Source of the DNA: Pseudomonadota bacterium | GTDB taxonomy: Bacteria > Bdellovibrionota_C > UBA2361 > OMII01 | Assembly: GCA_027485595.1 (NCBI GenBank) | Contig: JAIXQT010000281.1 | Span: 1-42,223, forward strand | Direction of reading: 5' to 3' | Length of the DNA: 42,223 nucleotides | Shown here: one piece after another, positions 18,669 through 27,377 of the stretch | Position numbering within the stretch: position 1 is the stretch's first letter | Layout: the number at the start of each line of letters is the position of its first letter | The notes under the pieces: generated by a model | What the model was told of the DNA's origin: nothing | Database searches by the model: none | What the model saw: the letters and a program-made list of their open reading frames with translations, nothing else | Position numbers and translations under genes: made by a program

Positions 18669-18725
18669 GACGTGGAGCTTTCTTGCGGTGTTCGAGGCGC
18701 GCTGGCGTCGTACCATGGATCTCAT

Positions 18726-19031
18726 GACAGCCGAGGGTGTTTACAGATTCACAATCGCGTGAAATCGTATCAGAGTAGGGTATAGGTCCATAGACCGTAT
18801 GTCCACTGAGATGAAGTGAGTGACTGAGATGAATTGAGTAGAGGATTGGTCTATCTTGTTGCTCAGCGCATCGCTCTGTATTGCGCTCGCTCTGACGTGC
18901 GATCCAACTTCACAGGGAGTAGGGGTGTCCGTCGCGACGGGATGCCATCGACATGCTACATAATCTTTGGACGAGGCGCTCGTCCGTAGTTTCACCGAGT
19001 CGCCGGTGGAGAATATAAGGGAGAAAAAGGA
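18726..19031. other. Divergent promoter region of the porin-like gene and pgl
   Basis: No gene is seen. It contains a tandem duplication of an 18-bp unit (18804-18821 and 18822-18839, 16 of 18 identical) and the small hairpin GGTC-cata-GACC near 18785. No clear promoter hexamers could be fixed. Confidence 0.5.
18804..18839. repeat. 18-bp tandem repeat, two units
   Basis: CACTGAGATGAAGTGAGT is followed at once by GACTGAGATGAATTGAGT, two mismatches in 18. It lies upstream of both divergent genes and could be an operator or a replication slip. Confidence 0.7.
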
Positions 19032-19748
19032 ATGTCAGCTACCGTTATTCGAGCACAGGGGAACCTAGAGGGCGCGTTGCGCCAAGTCGCACAGAAGATC
19101 TTTGCGGTGTGTAAGTCTAAGAGCCGTGAGGAGCCCCTTGTTGTCGGATTGTGTGGTGGTCGAAGCGTGGTTGGCCTCTTAGGCGCGCTCCAAGCTGAAT
19201 CAGTAGATCAGCCTCGAGATCTCTTGGGACGCATTCAGTTCTTCATGGTAGATGAGCGCCTCGTTCCGTTAACGGATGAGCAGAGTAACTACGGGGGATT
19301 GAAGCGCCTTCTTTTCGATAAGCTGGTCGAGCAGGGAGCGATCTCGGAGAGTCAGCTTCATCCCTTTGTCACCGATCCGGCACAGAGTGATTTCGGTTGC
19401 TCAGGTTATAGCGATGAACTCCGATCGCTGGGTGGAACGTTCACCGTTGTGGTGCTCGGCGTAGGAGAGGATGGGCATATCGCTGGCCTCTTCCCGCATC
19501 ACCCTGCGCTTGCCCAGAGCGGGGAGACCTTCGTTCACTTTCACGATTCCCCCAAGGCTCCAGCAGACCGAATGTCTGCCAGCCCGGCTCTTATCACGGG
19601 GGCAGAACTCAGTGTCATCCTTGCCCTCGGAGAGGGAAAGCGAGCCGCCTGGGCCGCGTTCAATGATGACTCAGTCGCGGTAGAGGCGTGCCCATCGAAG
19701 CTTGCCCTGAAAGCGGGAGCTTGTCTCGTTGTTACGGACCTTGAATAA
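19032..19748 (+). CDS. pgl: 6-phosphogluconolactonase
   Basis: The enzyme hydrolyses 6-phosphogluconolactone in the oxidative pentose phosphate pathway. The protein has 238 residues. DevB-type motifs are visible: VVGLCGGRSVVGLL, FFMVDERLVPLTDEQSN, and VVVLGVGEDGHIAGLFPHHPAL. It belongs to the same sugar isomerase-like fold as NagB but is clearly the lactonase. The ATG follows GGGAG by about 8 bases. No zwf or gnd is in the window. It is followed by a long hairpin of hexamer repeats. Confidence 0.95.
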   Translation: MSATVIRAQGNLEGALRQVAQKIFAVCKSKSREEPLVVGLCGGRSVVGLLGALQAESVDQPRDLLGRIQFFMVDERLVPLTDEQSNYGGLKRLLFDKLVEQGAISESQLHPFVTDPAQSDFGCSGYSDELRSLGGTFTVVVLGVGEDGHIAGLFPHHPALAQSGETFVHFHDSPKAPADRMSASPALITGAELSVILALGEGKRAAWAAFNDDSVAVEACPSKLALKAGACLVVTDLE

Positions 19749-20106
19749 AGGTTTTGCTGATTAGAACATCTTCTTGTTTCACCTAGGGAACCCCACGTAA
19801 ACGTGCTCGTAAACGTAAACGTGAACGTACCCGGAATAAAAATACCAACGTTTTCGGGTACGTTGACGTTTACGAGCACGCGCACGTTCACGTGTCGGCG
19901 TCCACAATTAAACTCCTAGCAAGCTTTGCCTCGCTTCCCTAGGATCCAGCGCCTTTGGGCGTGGAAAGCGAATGATGTTCGCCACTTCGACGGGCACAAC
20001 GAAGAAAAAGTTCGGTAAAACGGAATCCAATACCCCATCCTTCTCATCATACTTATAAGAGAGTTCCAGGAAGGAGCTCTTCCAAGGGTTGAAAAGGAGG
20101 GGTGTC
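19749..20106. other. Intergenic stretch with hexamer-repeat hairpin
   Basis: No gene is seen. It holds a long imperfect inverted repeat (19794-19896) made of GTRNNC-type hexamers, flanked by CCTAGGGAA near 19784 and TTCCCTAGG near 19936, which are inverted repeats of each other. Confidence 0.65.
19794..19896. repeat. Long imperfect inverted repeat built from GTRNNC hexamers
   Basis: The left arm reads CACGTAAACGTGCTCGTAAA and on to GTACCC near 19832. The right arm, reversed, repeats the same hexamers and ends GTACCC, with a loop of about 25 bases rich in A and T. One extra run of hexamers in each arm breaks perfect pairing. The same hexamers occur at 2974-3013. This is a family of intergenic repeats. 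Confidence 0.8.
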
Positions 20107-20808
20107 TTGAAAGAAGACTCCGCAGCTAATTCCCGCGACTTGTTGTTAGAATCCCCCGGCTCCAATCTCGATGAATTCGTTGACGACGCAGAGCCCCGAG
20201 AACACCGGCGTCGTCGACACAAACGCCATCAACATCATCCCCGAAACCAACGCGAAACCGCCGAGATTACGATCGATATCTCCATCGCGAACTGCGAGGA
20301 TTCTGTTAAGTTTTGCTCTCGGTCGGAGGCTATCTGCGCCTCACTCCTTCAGCAATTTGTTCCGCACTTCGATGTTCAGCAAGGGGTAACGTTCCAGGTT
20401 CCGATAGGAGCTGACCGCAATGGAAACACGATCGCGGTCGACTTCCTAGTTGATGGAGTGCTCTTCGAGTATCACCCGGTTCGGTTCTTCCAGAGCAGAA
20501 AACGTTTCGGTGATTTTAGTAGCCGAGAAGAGTACCGCTCGTACGCGAAGGTATTTCATGCGCTCAATGCTGATAAGCGAGCGTTTTTTCACGAGGCGAT
20601 GCGCTCTCGGCTTACCCTCAATTACTACAATCGTCGTCGGGCGATCCTTGATCAACATCCGCTGTTTCGACGGACCGAGCTCATCGTGGCTACGAGTCCT
20701 GAGGAGTTCTATGAGCGCGTCATTAAACGCTTCGGGAAGGGGTATCCCAAGACCGTTGAGCGGTTCCTCAAAATGTTTGAGGAGTTGATGCAGACGCTTC
20801 CGGCATAG
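20107..20808 (+). CDS. Hypothetical protein, possible PD-(D/E)XK-type nuclease
   Basis: The protein has about 233 residues. The N-terminal 70 residues are low complexity with a basic, His/Arg-rich patch (EHRRRRHKRHQHHPRNQ) that could contact nucleic acid. The core reads SEAICASLLQQFVPHFDVQQ, TFQVPIGADRNGN, then IAVDFLVDGVLFEYHP. That order of Glu helix, Gln/Pro strand, Asp and Glu-x-His recalls small restriction-like nucleases, but the Lys is replaced by His and I cannot be sure. I chose TTG at 20107 with AAGGAGG 6 bases upstream. A decayed second copy of its 3' end lies at 29247-29366. It converges on a GNAT gene with a 27-base gap. Confidence 0.7.
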   Translation: MKEDSAANSRDLLLESPGSNLDEFVDDAEPREHRRRRHKRHQHHPRNQRETAEITIDISIANCEDSVKFCSRSEAICASLLQQFVPHFDVQQGVTFQVPIGADRNGNTIAVDFLVDGVLFEYHPVRFFQSRKRFGDFSSREEYRSYAKVFHALNADKRAFFHEAMRSRLTLNYYNRRRAILDQHPLFRRTELIVATSPEEFYERVIKRFGKGYPKTVERFLKMFEELMQTLPA

Positions 20809-20835
20809 AGTGATACAGCGCTGAAATTTCCGTTG

Positions 20836-21339
20836 TTACAGCTTTAGCCTATATCGTACCGTCTCGAGTGGGGCGCCCCCCAGGGTTATCGTTTTGGTTG
20901 TTCCGTCGATGACACACCCTTGTCGTTCGTAGAAACGATGCGCGCGAGTATGAGTTGCCAGCACCCACACGCGCACCTCTTTGAAGCCGCGCTCTTGGAG
21001 AGTGGTAATAGCCATTCGCCACAGAGAGCCTCCAATGCCTCGCCTCATATGCTCGGGATAAAGATAGAGTGCGTAGATCTCGCCGGAGGTAGGAGGCGAG
21101 CAATCGTCATCGCCAGAGGTACCGAGATACACGAAGCCTATCGGCATTCCTTCCTCCGTCGCAACCAGCACATCGTGGGCATGTGAGGAGAGGATATCTC
21201 TCCATCCTTTGTCCCGAGAGATAACTGAAAGGGTGCGGAGAAGGTCATCGGGCATTTGGCCAATATACGTGTGTTTCCATGAAGCCACATGGATCTCAGC
21301 AATCGAAAGACTATCTTGATAGGTCGCGGCGCGAATCAT
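20836..21339 (-). CDS. GNAT-family N-acetyltransferase
   Basis: The protein has 167 residues and the GNAT fold: an N-terminal helix region (AEIHVASWKHTYIG), the acetyl-CoA binding segment YLYPEHMRRGIGGSLWRMA, and the C-terminal strand with HRFYERQGCVIDG. It transfers an acetyl group from acetyl-CoA to an amine. Its target could be a small molecule or a protein N terminus and cannot be told. The first residues MIRAATYQDS follow the family pattern. It is convergent with the possible nuclease gene. Confidence 0.9.
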   Translation of the reverse strand: MIRAATYQDSLSIAEIHVASWKHTYIGQMPDDLLRTLSVISRDKGWRDILSSHAHDVLVATEEGMPIGFVYLGTSGDDDCSPPTSGEIYALYLYPEHMRRGIGGSLWRMAITTLQERGFKEVRVWVLATHTRAHRFYERQGCVIDGTTKTITLGGAPLETVRYRLKL

Positions 21340-21940
21340 AAGCCACTAGACTTTAGCATAGAGAGTGAGTCGTTGTGTGTATAAAAGGAAATTTCACGTG
21401 CGGAAGGCGCCCCTTCGGCGACCTCATCTGATTCCGAGCGCGGTGATCTAGGTATCCCTGGCGTTAGGATCGACGGACACTGTTTCGCCACCACCGAACG
21501 GTACACCCTACCTTTAACAAGCCAGCGAAGTCTGTGAGACCCACGGACGGGGAATCCATTTCCGTTTCATGTTGTAGCGCTACAGTCTTTGAGCTGGCGT
21601 CTGCAAACCAGAGTGCGCCAGGAAACGAGAGCGGCAACGACGTGCGGTGCTCCTCTCTTGGTTCGGTTGGTGCGTTCGATCGAGCGAATCAACCCGCGCC
21701 AAGGAGTTGTGTGATGAGTGACCCGAAAACTAATCTGACTACAGACTCGTATTGTTTGAGTGGCTCCCGTTCTGAATTGATCACGAGAACAGTCGTAAGT
21801 AACCGAGGTGTTTAAACACCGCTCTGATTTCATTTCTCTTGGGGAGCGTTCATTCAACGTTCGTCAGTCGCCCAACGGTGTTGATCAAGAAAGCGTTACA
21901 AGACACGCTCTTTGTGCGTATTTGTTTTGAACGGAGCAGT
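21340..21940. other. Mostly gene-free stretch with palindromes
   Basis: The stretch carries two perfect palindromes: TGTAGCGCTACA (21573-21584) and GGTGTTTAAACACC (21807-21820). A 33-codon frame ends inside the second palindrome. No conserved RNA was recognised. Confidence 0.5.
21714..21815 (+). CDS. Possible small protein (33 residues)
   Basis: This ATG has AAGGAG 8 bases upstream. The product (starting MSDPKTNLTTDSYCL) is Ser/Thr-rich, without a membrane segment, and has no known relative to me. The TAA stop is inside a 14-base palindrome. A good ribosome binding site alone is modest support. Confidence 0.28.
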   Translation: MSDPKTNLTTDSYCLSGSRSELITRTVVSNRGV

Positions 21941-22723
21941 ATGAATTTCGATCTAAATCAACGGCAATCAAATCCTGAGGAGGCGTCCCTCAAGGCGGTT
22001 CGGAAAGGTCTTTCGTCCCTATGGGTCGGCTCAGACAACAATATTGAGAGTACATTTAGAAGAGGCTCGGATGGTAACCTGGAGCACCTGTGGGTTTCCG
22101 CTGTTTCCGAGGGTGGGCAGGAACGGTTCGTATATACAAATGCAATATCGCACGATGCACGGAACTTCAACTTCATTCCGTCTGATATTGCTGAGCAAAT
22201 AAGTCACCTCTACGAACCGATTGTGAGGCGCGCTCGTACCTTAACAGAGGCTATGCCGGACCTTTATCGCGTGATAGAGCCCGCCTTGTACGTCGGCTTT
22301 TGGAGAACATGTGTAGGTCCGAGCATGTTTGAGCTTCCACAGGGGCTTAAGAGTAGCCGACCAGTATCGCTCATGCCGTCATTTGAGGCGTTTTGCGAGG
22401 ATCCTACTCTTGGTCGTAATCTCTTTGCGGTCTCTAATGGTCGGTTTGATGTGGGTGTGTTTATTAGCGAGAGGGATAATTACTCGCTCATCGCTCTCGA
22501 AGAGGCCGTTTTCAAGATCCCAGGAGGCTCGGTGCCCTTCGGAACGCTTCGAGATTTTACGTTCGCCAACGCCAGCTTGCTCGTAGATGAGGCTTACGAG
22601 GATTTTAATCGTGCCGTTGGGCAATTCAGAGTTATGAAAACGTGGACAGAGGCGGGTGGTCCTTTTGTGATGATTGCGTCGAAACGGGGTGAAGGGGCGG
22701 CCCTCATGCCGTTCCGCGCCTGA
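21941..22723 (+). CDS. Orphan hypothetical protein
   Basis: The protein has 260 residues and I do not recognise its family. It looks soluble, with no signal peptide. Aromatic-rich segments (PALYVGFWRTCVG, LPQGLKSSRPV) occur in the middle; the C-terminal half is rich in Phe and Ala (GTLRDFTFANASLLVDEAYEDFNRAV). I chose the ATG at 21941 with GGAG 5 bases upstream; the open frame to 21839 has no better start. It ends in a strong terminator at 22746. Confidence 0.72.
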   Translation: MNFDLNQRQSNPEEASLKAVRKGLSSLWVGSDNNIESTFRRGSDGNLEHLWVSAVSEGGQERFVYTNAISHDARNFNFIPSDIAEQISHLYEPIVRRARTLTEAMPDLYRVIEPALYVGFWRTCVGPSMFELPQGLKSSRPVSLMPSFEAFCEDPTLGRNLFAVSNGRFDVGVFISERDNYSLIALEEAVFKIPGGSVPFGTLRDFTFANASLLVDEAYEDFNRAVGQFRVMKTWTEAGGPFVMIASKRGEGAALMPFRA

Positions 22724-22745
22724 TGACACCGTTGAAAAATGAGAA

Positions 22746-22784
22746 CCCGGCTACGTGCTTGCGCTCGTAGCCGGGCTTCTTGCT
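22746..22784 (+). terminator. Rho-independent terminator
   Basis: CCCGGCTACG (22746-22755) pairs perfectly with CGTAGCCGGG (22766-22775). The tail CTTCTTGCTTTT is T-rich. It lies 23 bases after the stop of the orphan gene. Confidence 0.9.
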
Positions 22785-22815
22785 TTTGTTGTTTGCTCTT
22801 CGTGGTTATGCACTT

Positions 22816-22850
22816 CGCGTGTCGGCGGGAGAGGTTCTCGCCGACACGCG
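22816..22850. terminator. 12-bp GC-rich hairpin, probably terminator on the minus side
   Basis: CGCGTGTCGGCG pairs perfectly with CGCCGACACGCG over an 11-base loop. It sits just beyond the stop of the minus-strand aminotransferase. No T-run follows, so Rho may be involved. Confidence 0.6.
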
Positions 22851-22860
22851 ACGGCTGTCG

Positions 22861-24117
22861 TTACTGGGAATGAAGCGCCTCTCCAAGAGACTTAATACCG
22901 CGCTCGATCATCTCAACTGGGAGATTCGAAAAGCTCAATCTCATGGCGTTAGAGGTGGCATGGGACGCGAAGAACGGCGCCCCCGGCGCAAACGCTACTC
23001 CGAACCTCTCCACGCTTATCGGCAGGAGTTGGGCCGTATCGATCTTTTGATCAACCTCTACCCACAGGAAGAATCCTCCCTGTGGGCTCGTACACCTCTG
23101 TGCCAGGGAGCCAAGATGTTGCTTCACCGAGTAAACGGCTTGATCTCGCCGTTCCTTGTAGGCTACTCGGATACCCTTCCAATACTCGTCCGCATGATTC
23201 CTGAGGAATTCGGCGGCAATAAACTGATTCATGATTCCTGAGTGCAGGTCGGTTCCTTGCTTCAAGCAGGCTATCGCGCGTACTACGGCCGATGGCGCTT
23301 CAATCCAACCCACTCGGAGTCCGGGGGACATGACCTTCGAGAGTGTCCCAAGGTATATGACCCGGCCATCGTCCTCATAACGGCGACCACTCGCACGAAG
23401 AAGCTCGGACTCTGTGACGCGCAAGCTCACAGGCTCGGCGTCATAGAAGAGCTCCTGATAGGCCGCATCCTCTACGATAGGCACATCGTAGGCGTGACAT
23501 AATCCAACGATAGCCTCTCCGCGCTTTCGAGAGATAGTTATGCCGGTAGGGTTTTGGAAGATGGAGACCACGTAAAAAAAAGCCGGTCTCTGTTTGAGTG
23601 CTGCCTCAACGTCCGACAGGATCGGTCCTTCATCGTCACATGAGATCTGGAGATAGCGAGGCTCAAACGCGGAGAATATCTGGAGGGCTCCGAGATACGT
23701 TGGGGAGGTGACTGCGATTGGGTCGCCCTGATTGAGGAATGCGTTAGCGATCAGGTCGATTCCCTGTTGAGAGCCAGTAGTTGGAATAATATTGAGGGGG
23801 GCGCAGTCCGCTCCCTTTCTGTTTGAAAGTCTGCTTAACTCGTGGGCCAAAGCGTTTACTCCATCGGAGACTCCGTATTGCAAAGCCGCATGTCCATACG
23901 TGCTCAAGACGGTTCGGCTACACTCAGATATCTCGTCAAGCGGCAGAAGTTTTGGATCTGGTAATCCACCGGCGAATGACAGGATGCCTGGTCTTGACGC
24001 GATGCCCAGAATCGCCCGAATGCCCGAGTCGTCCATGAGGCGACGCTTCTGACTGAAAGAGCTTTGCCAGGAGAAACTGTGACATTCGGTTTGTTCCAGA
24101 GTACGCGCTGCTTGCAT
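22861..24117 (-). CDS. PLP-dependent class I/II aminotransferase (LysN/ARO8-like)
   Basis: The enzyme transfers amino groups between an amino acid and a keto acid using pyridoxal phosphate. The protein has 418 residues. Features seen are ILSFAGGLPDPKLLPL, TTGSQQGIDLIANAF (cofactor phosphate region), FQNPTGITISRKRG, and the cofactor lysine in YLGTLSKVMSPGLRVGWI. This is the 2-aminoadipate/aromatic aminotransferase branch rather than IlvE. It diverges from leuA across 242 bases, suggesting a shared control region and the transamination of a keto acid made by that operon. AAGGA lies 8 bases before the ATG. The substrate is inference. Confidence 0.88.
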   Translation of the reverse strand: MQAARTLEQTECHSFSWQSSFSQKRRLMDDSGIRAILGIASRPGILSFAGGLPDPKLLPLDEISECSRTVLSTYGHAALQYGVSDGVNALAHELSRLSNRKGADCAPLNIIPTTGSQQGIDLIANAFLNQGDPIAVTSPTYLGALQIFSAFEPRYLQISCDDEGPILSDVEAALKQRPAFFYVVSIFQNPTGITISRKRGEAIVGLCHAYDVPIVEDAAYQELFYDAEPVSLRVTESELLRASGRRYEDDGRVIYLGTLSKVMSPGLRVGWIEAPSAVVRAIACLKQGTDLHSGIMNQFIAAEFLRNHADEYWKGIRVAYKERRDQAVYSVKQHLGSLAQRCTSPQGGFFLWVEVDQKIDTAQLLPISVERFGVAFAPGAPFFASHATSNAMRLSFSNLPVEMIERGIKSLGEALHSQ

Positions 24118-24359
24118 GAAATAATCCTTTTGTAGTGCTCATTCGCAATCGTTGAGTGGGAAGTTTCATGGTACCGATCTTGAGAGAAAAATAGCTATGA
24201 ACACGATTCAGAAGTGAAGTCAGCGTGCCGCATTGTGTCCCGTTTCTTATTGAAGCGAGCGAACGAGATCTTTAAGGTGGAATGGACATCGAAGCGACAC
24301 GAAGGATCAGAATGACCTGATGTCATGAAGTGAAATGATTTTTCTGCCAGGTTGAGGAA

Positions 24360-25961
24360 ATGAACGCGAAACAGAACGCACAAATAAAGATTTTGGATAC
24401 GACGTTGCGTGACGGGCAGCAGTGCCCAGGTGCTGCCATCACGTTTGAGCAAAACATCGAATACGCGAGACTTGCGCATAGTGCCGGCGTTGATGTTTTG
24501 GAGGCCGGGTTTCCCGCAGCAAGTAAGCTTGATTTTTCGATCGTCCGAACTATCGCAGCGGAACTCGCGGCCGCTGGCGACTCTCCGATTGTAGCCGGGT
24601 TGTGTCAGCAACGACGCGAGCAGGTTGACAAAACGATGGAGGCACTTCTTTCAACACTGAGCCGAGGAAGAGGGCGGGTTCATATGTACCTTCCGGTAGC
24701 GCCCAAGTTGATGGAAGCCTCCCTGGGAGCTCGTGCCGCTAAAAAAAGCGATTTGGTACAGGAGACGTACGAGTTATGTTTGTTAGCCTCTCAAGCCGGG
24801 TATGAAGTTGAGTTTAGTCCCGAGGGGTATTCCCGTATCGGGGAGAACTTTGATTTCACAACGGACATAATTCGAGCCGCTATAGCTGGAGGGGCCACCG
24901 TTATTAACTGCCCCGACACCATTGGAGGAGGATGTTGGCTGCAGGGACAAGACTACTTTGTTTCGATGATGAATCGGCATGCGGACATTATAGCCCGTGA
25001 ATTCGCGGGACGGACCGTCACGTGGTCGGCCCATTGCCACAACGACTTTGGGCTGGCGCTGCATAACTCATTAGCCGCGGTCTTCCAGGGGCCGTGCACC
25101 CAGATTGAGGGGTGCTTTAATGGTATCGGAGAGCGAGCTGGGAACGTGGCCTTGGAGCAGGTCATCTTAGCTATGGCTCACTTTGGCGGGCGCGGCGCAG
25201 AAGGGGTTGTGTACTCAACCGGAATCGCGCTCGATAAAATCCAGGCATTATCCAATTTCGTCGCCAAGAACATGCTTCCGCGGCAAGCACATTGGCCAAT
25301 CACTGGTGATAACGCTGCTCGCCATTCTTCTGGCGGGCATACCAACGCCATACTCACCGACCCGCTGGCGTACCAACCATTCGATCCACGAGAGATAGGT
25401 AACGAGATCACGTTTGTATTCGGGCCACTTTCGGGAGGCAACCACGCGCAGTCGATCATTGAGAGAGCCGGCTATGTTTGTGATGATAGAGAGAAGGCCT
25501 CCATCGCACAGTTCATAAAGACTATGTATCAGGAACGACGGAAAGGTGTGACTGATGACGAGGTGATCGAAGGATACTTTGAGTTTCGTAAGCCGGTCAG
25601 TATCGAGGAGTATGACTACTCAAAGAGGTCCGGAAGATCAGAGATCGTTCTTCGCGGAAAGTTCTTTGATCTTCATGGAGAACTAAGAGAAGTATATGAT
25701 GGAAAGGACTCCGCTTTGGCGTGTCTTAAGCGGTCTCTTGACCAACGCCTACCAGGGCTTGTGCTTCAGAGCTACCATAGTGAGTCGGAGAGCCCAGGTA
25801 TTTCAGCAAAGAGTGTGAGTACAATAGTACTTACTGATGACACAGGGCGGAGCTTCATCGGTAGTGGTGTTGATGAGGACATTGAGATATCAGCCATGAA
25901 AGCGCTCATAAGCGCTACCAATAGAGCGTACGTAGAAGGAACCTTCAAAAAGGCCACATAA
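24360..25961 (+). CDS. leuA: 2-isopropylmalate synthase family protein (diverged LeuA)
   Basis: Family members condense acetyl-CoA with a 2-keto acid; for leucine the keto acid is 2-ketoisovalerate. The protein has 533 residues, with a TIM barrel and a C-terminal LeuA regulatory domain (from about 390). The start of the barrel reads DTTLRDGQQCPG where LeuA usually has DGEQ. HCHNDFGLALHNSLAAV and NGIGERAGN are typical. The segment usually written AHSSGIHQDG is RHSSGGHTNAIL here, and the usual SGRHA block is SGGNHAQS. It is the first gene of a tight four-gene operon; leuC follows 2 bases later. The name follows the operon, but a different keto acid is possible. The start has GAGG very close upstream. 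Confidence 0.82.
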   Translation: MNAKQNAQIKILDTTLRDGQQCPGAAITFEQNIEYARLAHSAGVDVLEAGFPAASKLDFSIVRTIAAELAAAGDSPIVAGLCQQRREQVDKTMEALLSTLSRGRGRVHMYLPVAPKLMEASLGARAAKKSDLVQETYELCLLASQAGYEVEFSPEGYSRIGENFDFTTDIIRAAIAGGATVINCPDTIGGGCWLQGQDYFVSMMNRHADIIAREFAGRTVTWSAHCHNDFGLALHNSLAAVFQGPCTQIEGCFNGIGERAGNVALEQVILAMAHFGGRGAEGVVYSTGIALDKIQALSNFVAKNMLPRQAHWPITGDNAARHSSGGHTNAILTDPLAYQPFDPREIGNEITFVFGPLSGGNHAQSIIERAGYVCDDREKASIAQFIKTMYQERRKGVTDDEVIEGYFEFRKPVSIEEYDYSKRSGRSEIVLRGKFFDLHGELREVYDGKDSALACLKRSLDQRLPGLVLQSYHSESESPGISAKSVSTIVLTDDTGRSFIGSGVDEDIEISAMKALISATNRAYVEGTFKKAT

Positions 25962-25963
25962 GT

Positions 25964-27364
25964 ATGAAAAGGAATATCATCGAAAAAATTTTGGACGCCC
26001 ACGTTATTCGCAAGGACGAGGCCGCGGGCGATGTCGGTATTCTCACCATTGATTTCATGTTGTTGCATGAGGTCACGTCAAGTCAGGCCTTTTCTCTTCT
26101 CAAGGAAAGGGGGATTCCGCTTTTCGATCGGACACGTTTAGCAGCGACCCTTGACCACAGTATTCCAACAGCAAAAAATCGGCTCACGATTGTGGACGAC
26201 GCCGCTCGGCTTCAAGTAGCGGCTCTTCGTAAAAATTGTAAGGAATTCGGCGTTACCCTCTTTGATTTTGATTCGGGATATCAGGGGATCGTTCATGTTA
26301 TCGGGCCGGAGTTAGGGCTCACCCAGCCTGGTATGACTATCGTGTGTGGTGATTCGCATACCTCGACGCATGGGGCTTTTGGCGCGTTGGCCTTTGGTAT
26401 TGGCACGAGCGAAGTGGGGCACGTAATGGCTACCGGCGCGTTGCTACAAGCTACACCGAAAACGATGAAGGTCGCCTTTGAGGGAACCTTTCAGCCTGGG
26501 GTAACACCGAAGGACGCCATCCTGAAATTGATTGCGCAGATCGGTATCTCAGGGGCTAACGGCCATATCATTGAGTACTGCGGATCCGCGGTGCGGTCCA
26601 TGTCGATGGAAGAACGGATGACTATCTGTAACATGAGCATCGAATGTGGGGCGCGCGCCGGACTTATCGCTCCAGATGAAGTCACCTTCGCGTTCCTCAA
26701 GGGACGGCCCTACGCTCCTTCGGACTCACGATGGGATGAGGCTCTGTCCTTCTGGAGAGGTCTTGTGTCCGACGAAGGTGCGTCCTACGACCAAGAAATA
26801 ACCATCGACGTCACCGAGTTAACTCCGATGGTAACGTGGGGCATTAACCCTGAACAGGCGATGAGCGTACATGGCACTGTGCCAGTGGTAGACTCACTTC
26901 CGGCTACCCACAGGACGGTGGCGCGGCAGGCGCTTTCCTACACCGGTTTAGCTGAGGGGGCCGAAATTCGAGGCCTGAAGGTTGAGTGGGCCTTCATCGG
27001 TTCGTGCACTAATGGTCGTATCGAGGACCTGCGAGCGGCAGCGGAGGTTTTGCGTGGCAGACGGGTGCACCCGGATGTCACACTCTATGTTGTCCCGGGT
27101 TCTGAGCAAGTAATGACTCAAGCGGAGCGTGAGGGGCTACGAGCGATTTTTGAGGAGGCCGGTGCCCAGTTTCGAATGCCCGGATGCTCGATGTGCCTGG
27201 GCATGAATGACGATAAGGTTCCCGCTGGTAAGCGCTGCATAAGCACCTCCAACCGAAACTTTATTGGACGTCAGGGCGCAGGGAGCATTACGCATCTCGC
27301 TTCACCTATCACCGTCGCAGCGAGCGCGGTGGCTGGTTGCATCGTGCCATGGGAAGATTTTTAG
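25964..27364 (+). CDS. leuC: 3-isopropylmalate dehydratase large subunit
   Basis: With LeuD this iron-sulfur enzyme isomerises 2-isopropylmalate to 3-isopropylmalate. The protein has 466 residues, as in E. coli LeuC, to which it aligns all along. Motifs include IVCGDSHTSTHGAFGALAFGIGTSEV, FIGSCTNGRIEDLRAAAEV with the first cluster cysteine, and PGCSMCLGMNDD with the other two. It begins 2 bases after leuA, so coupling is likely. It is clearly the bacterial LeuCD type and not a homoaconitase. Confidence 0.96.
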   Translation: MKRNIIEKILDAHVIRKDEAAGDVGILTIDFMLLHEVTSSQAFSLLKERGIPLFDRTRLAATLDHSIPTAKNRLTIVDDAARLQVAALRKNCKEFGVTLFDFDSGYQGIVHVIGPELGLTQPGMTIVCGDSHTSTHGAFGALAFGIGTSEVGHVMATGALLQATPKTMKVAFEGTFQPGVTPKDAILKLIAQIGISGANGHIIEYCGSAVRSMSMEERMTICNMSIECGARAGLIAPDEVTFAFLKGRPYAPSDSRWDEALSFWRGLVSDEGASYDQEITIDVTELTPMVTWGINPEQAMSVHGTVPVVDSLPATHRTVARQALSYTGLAEGAEIRGLKVEWAFIGSCTNGRIEDLRAAAEVLRGRRVHPDVTLYVVPGSEQVMTQAEREGLRAIFEEAGAQFRMPGCSMCLGMNDDKVPAGKRCISTSNRNFIGRQGAGSITHLASPITVAASAVAGCIVPWEDF

Positions 27365-27377
27365 AAGGATAATCTGT

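Noticed and set aside
20780-20843. attC-like recombination site of an integron at the duplicated segment
   Set aside because: The core GTTRRRY/RYYYAAC pair is not present and no integrase gene is near.
21534-21815. 93-codon frame upstream of the orphan gene
   Set aside because: Its first half lacks a ribosome site and looks random; only the last 33 codons have a good start.
24118-24359. T-box, leader peptide or leucine attenuator before leuA
   Set aside because: No leucine-rich short frame and no terminator-like hairpin were found.
27264-27377. N-terminal extension of leuD into leuC
   Set aside because: LeuD aligns to E. coli LeuD from the ATG at 27378, which has its own ribosome site.
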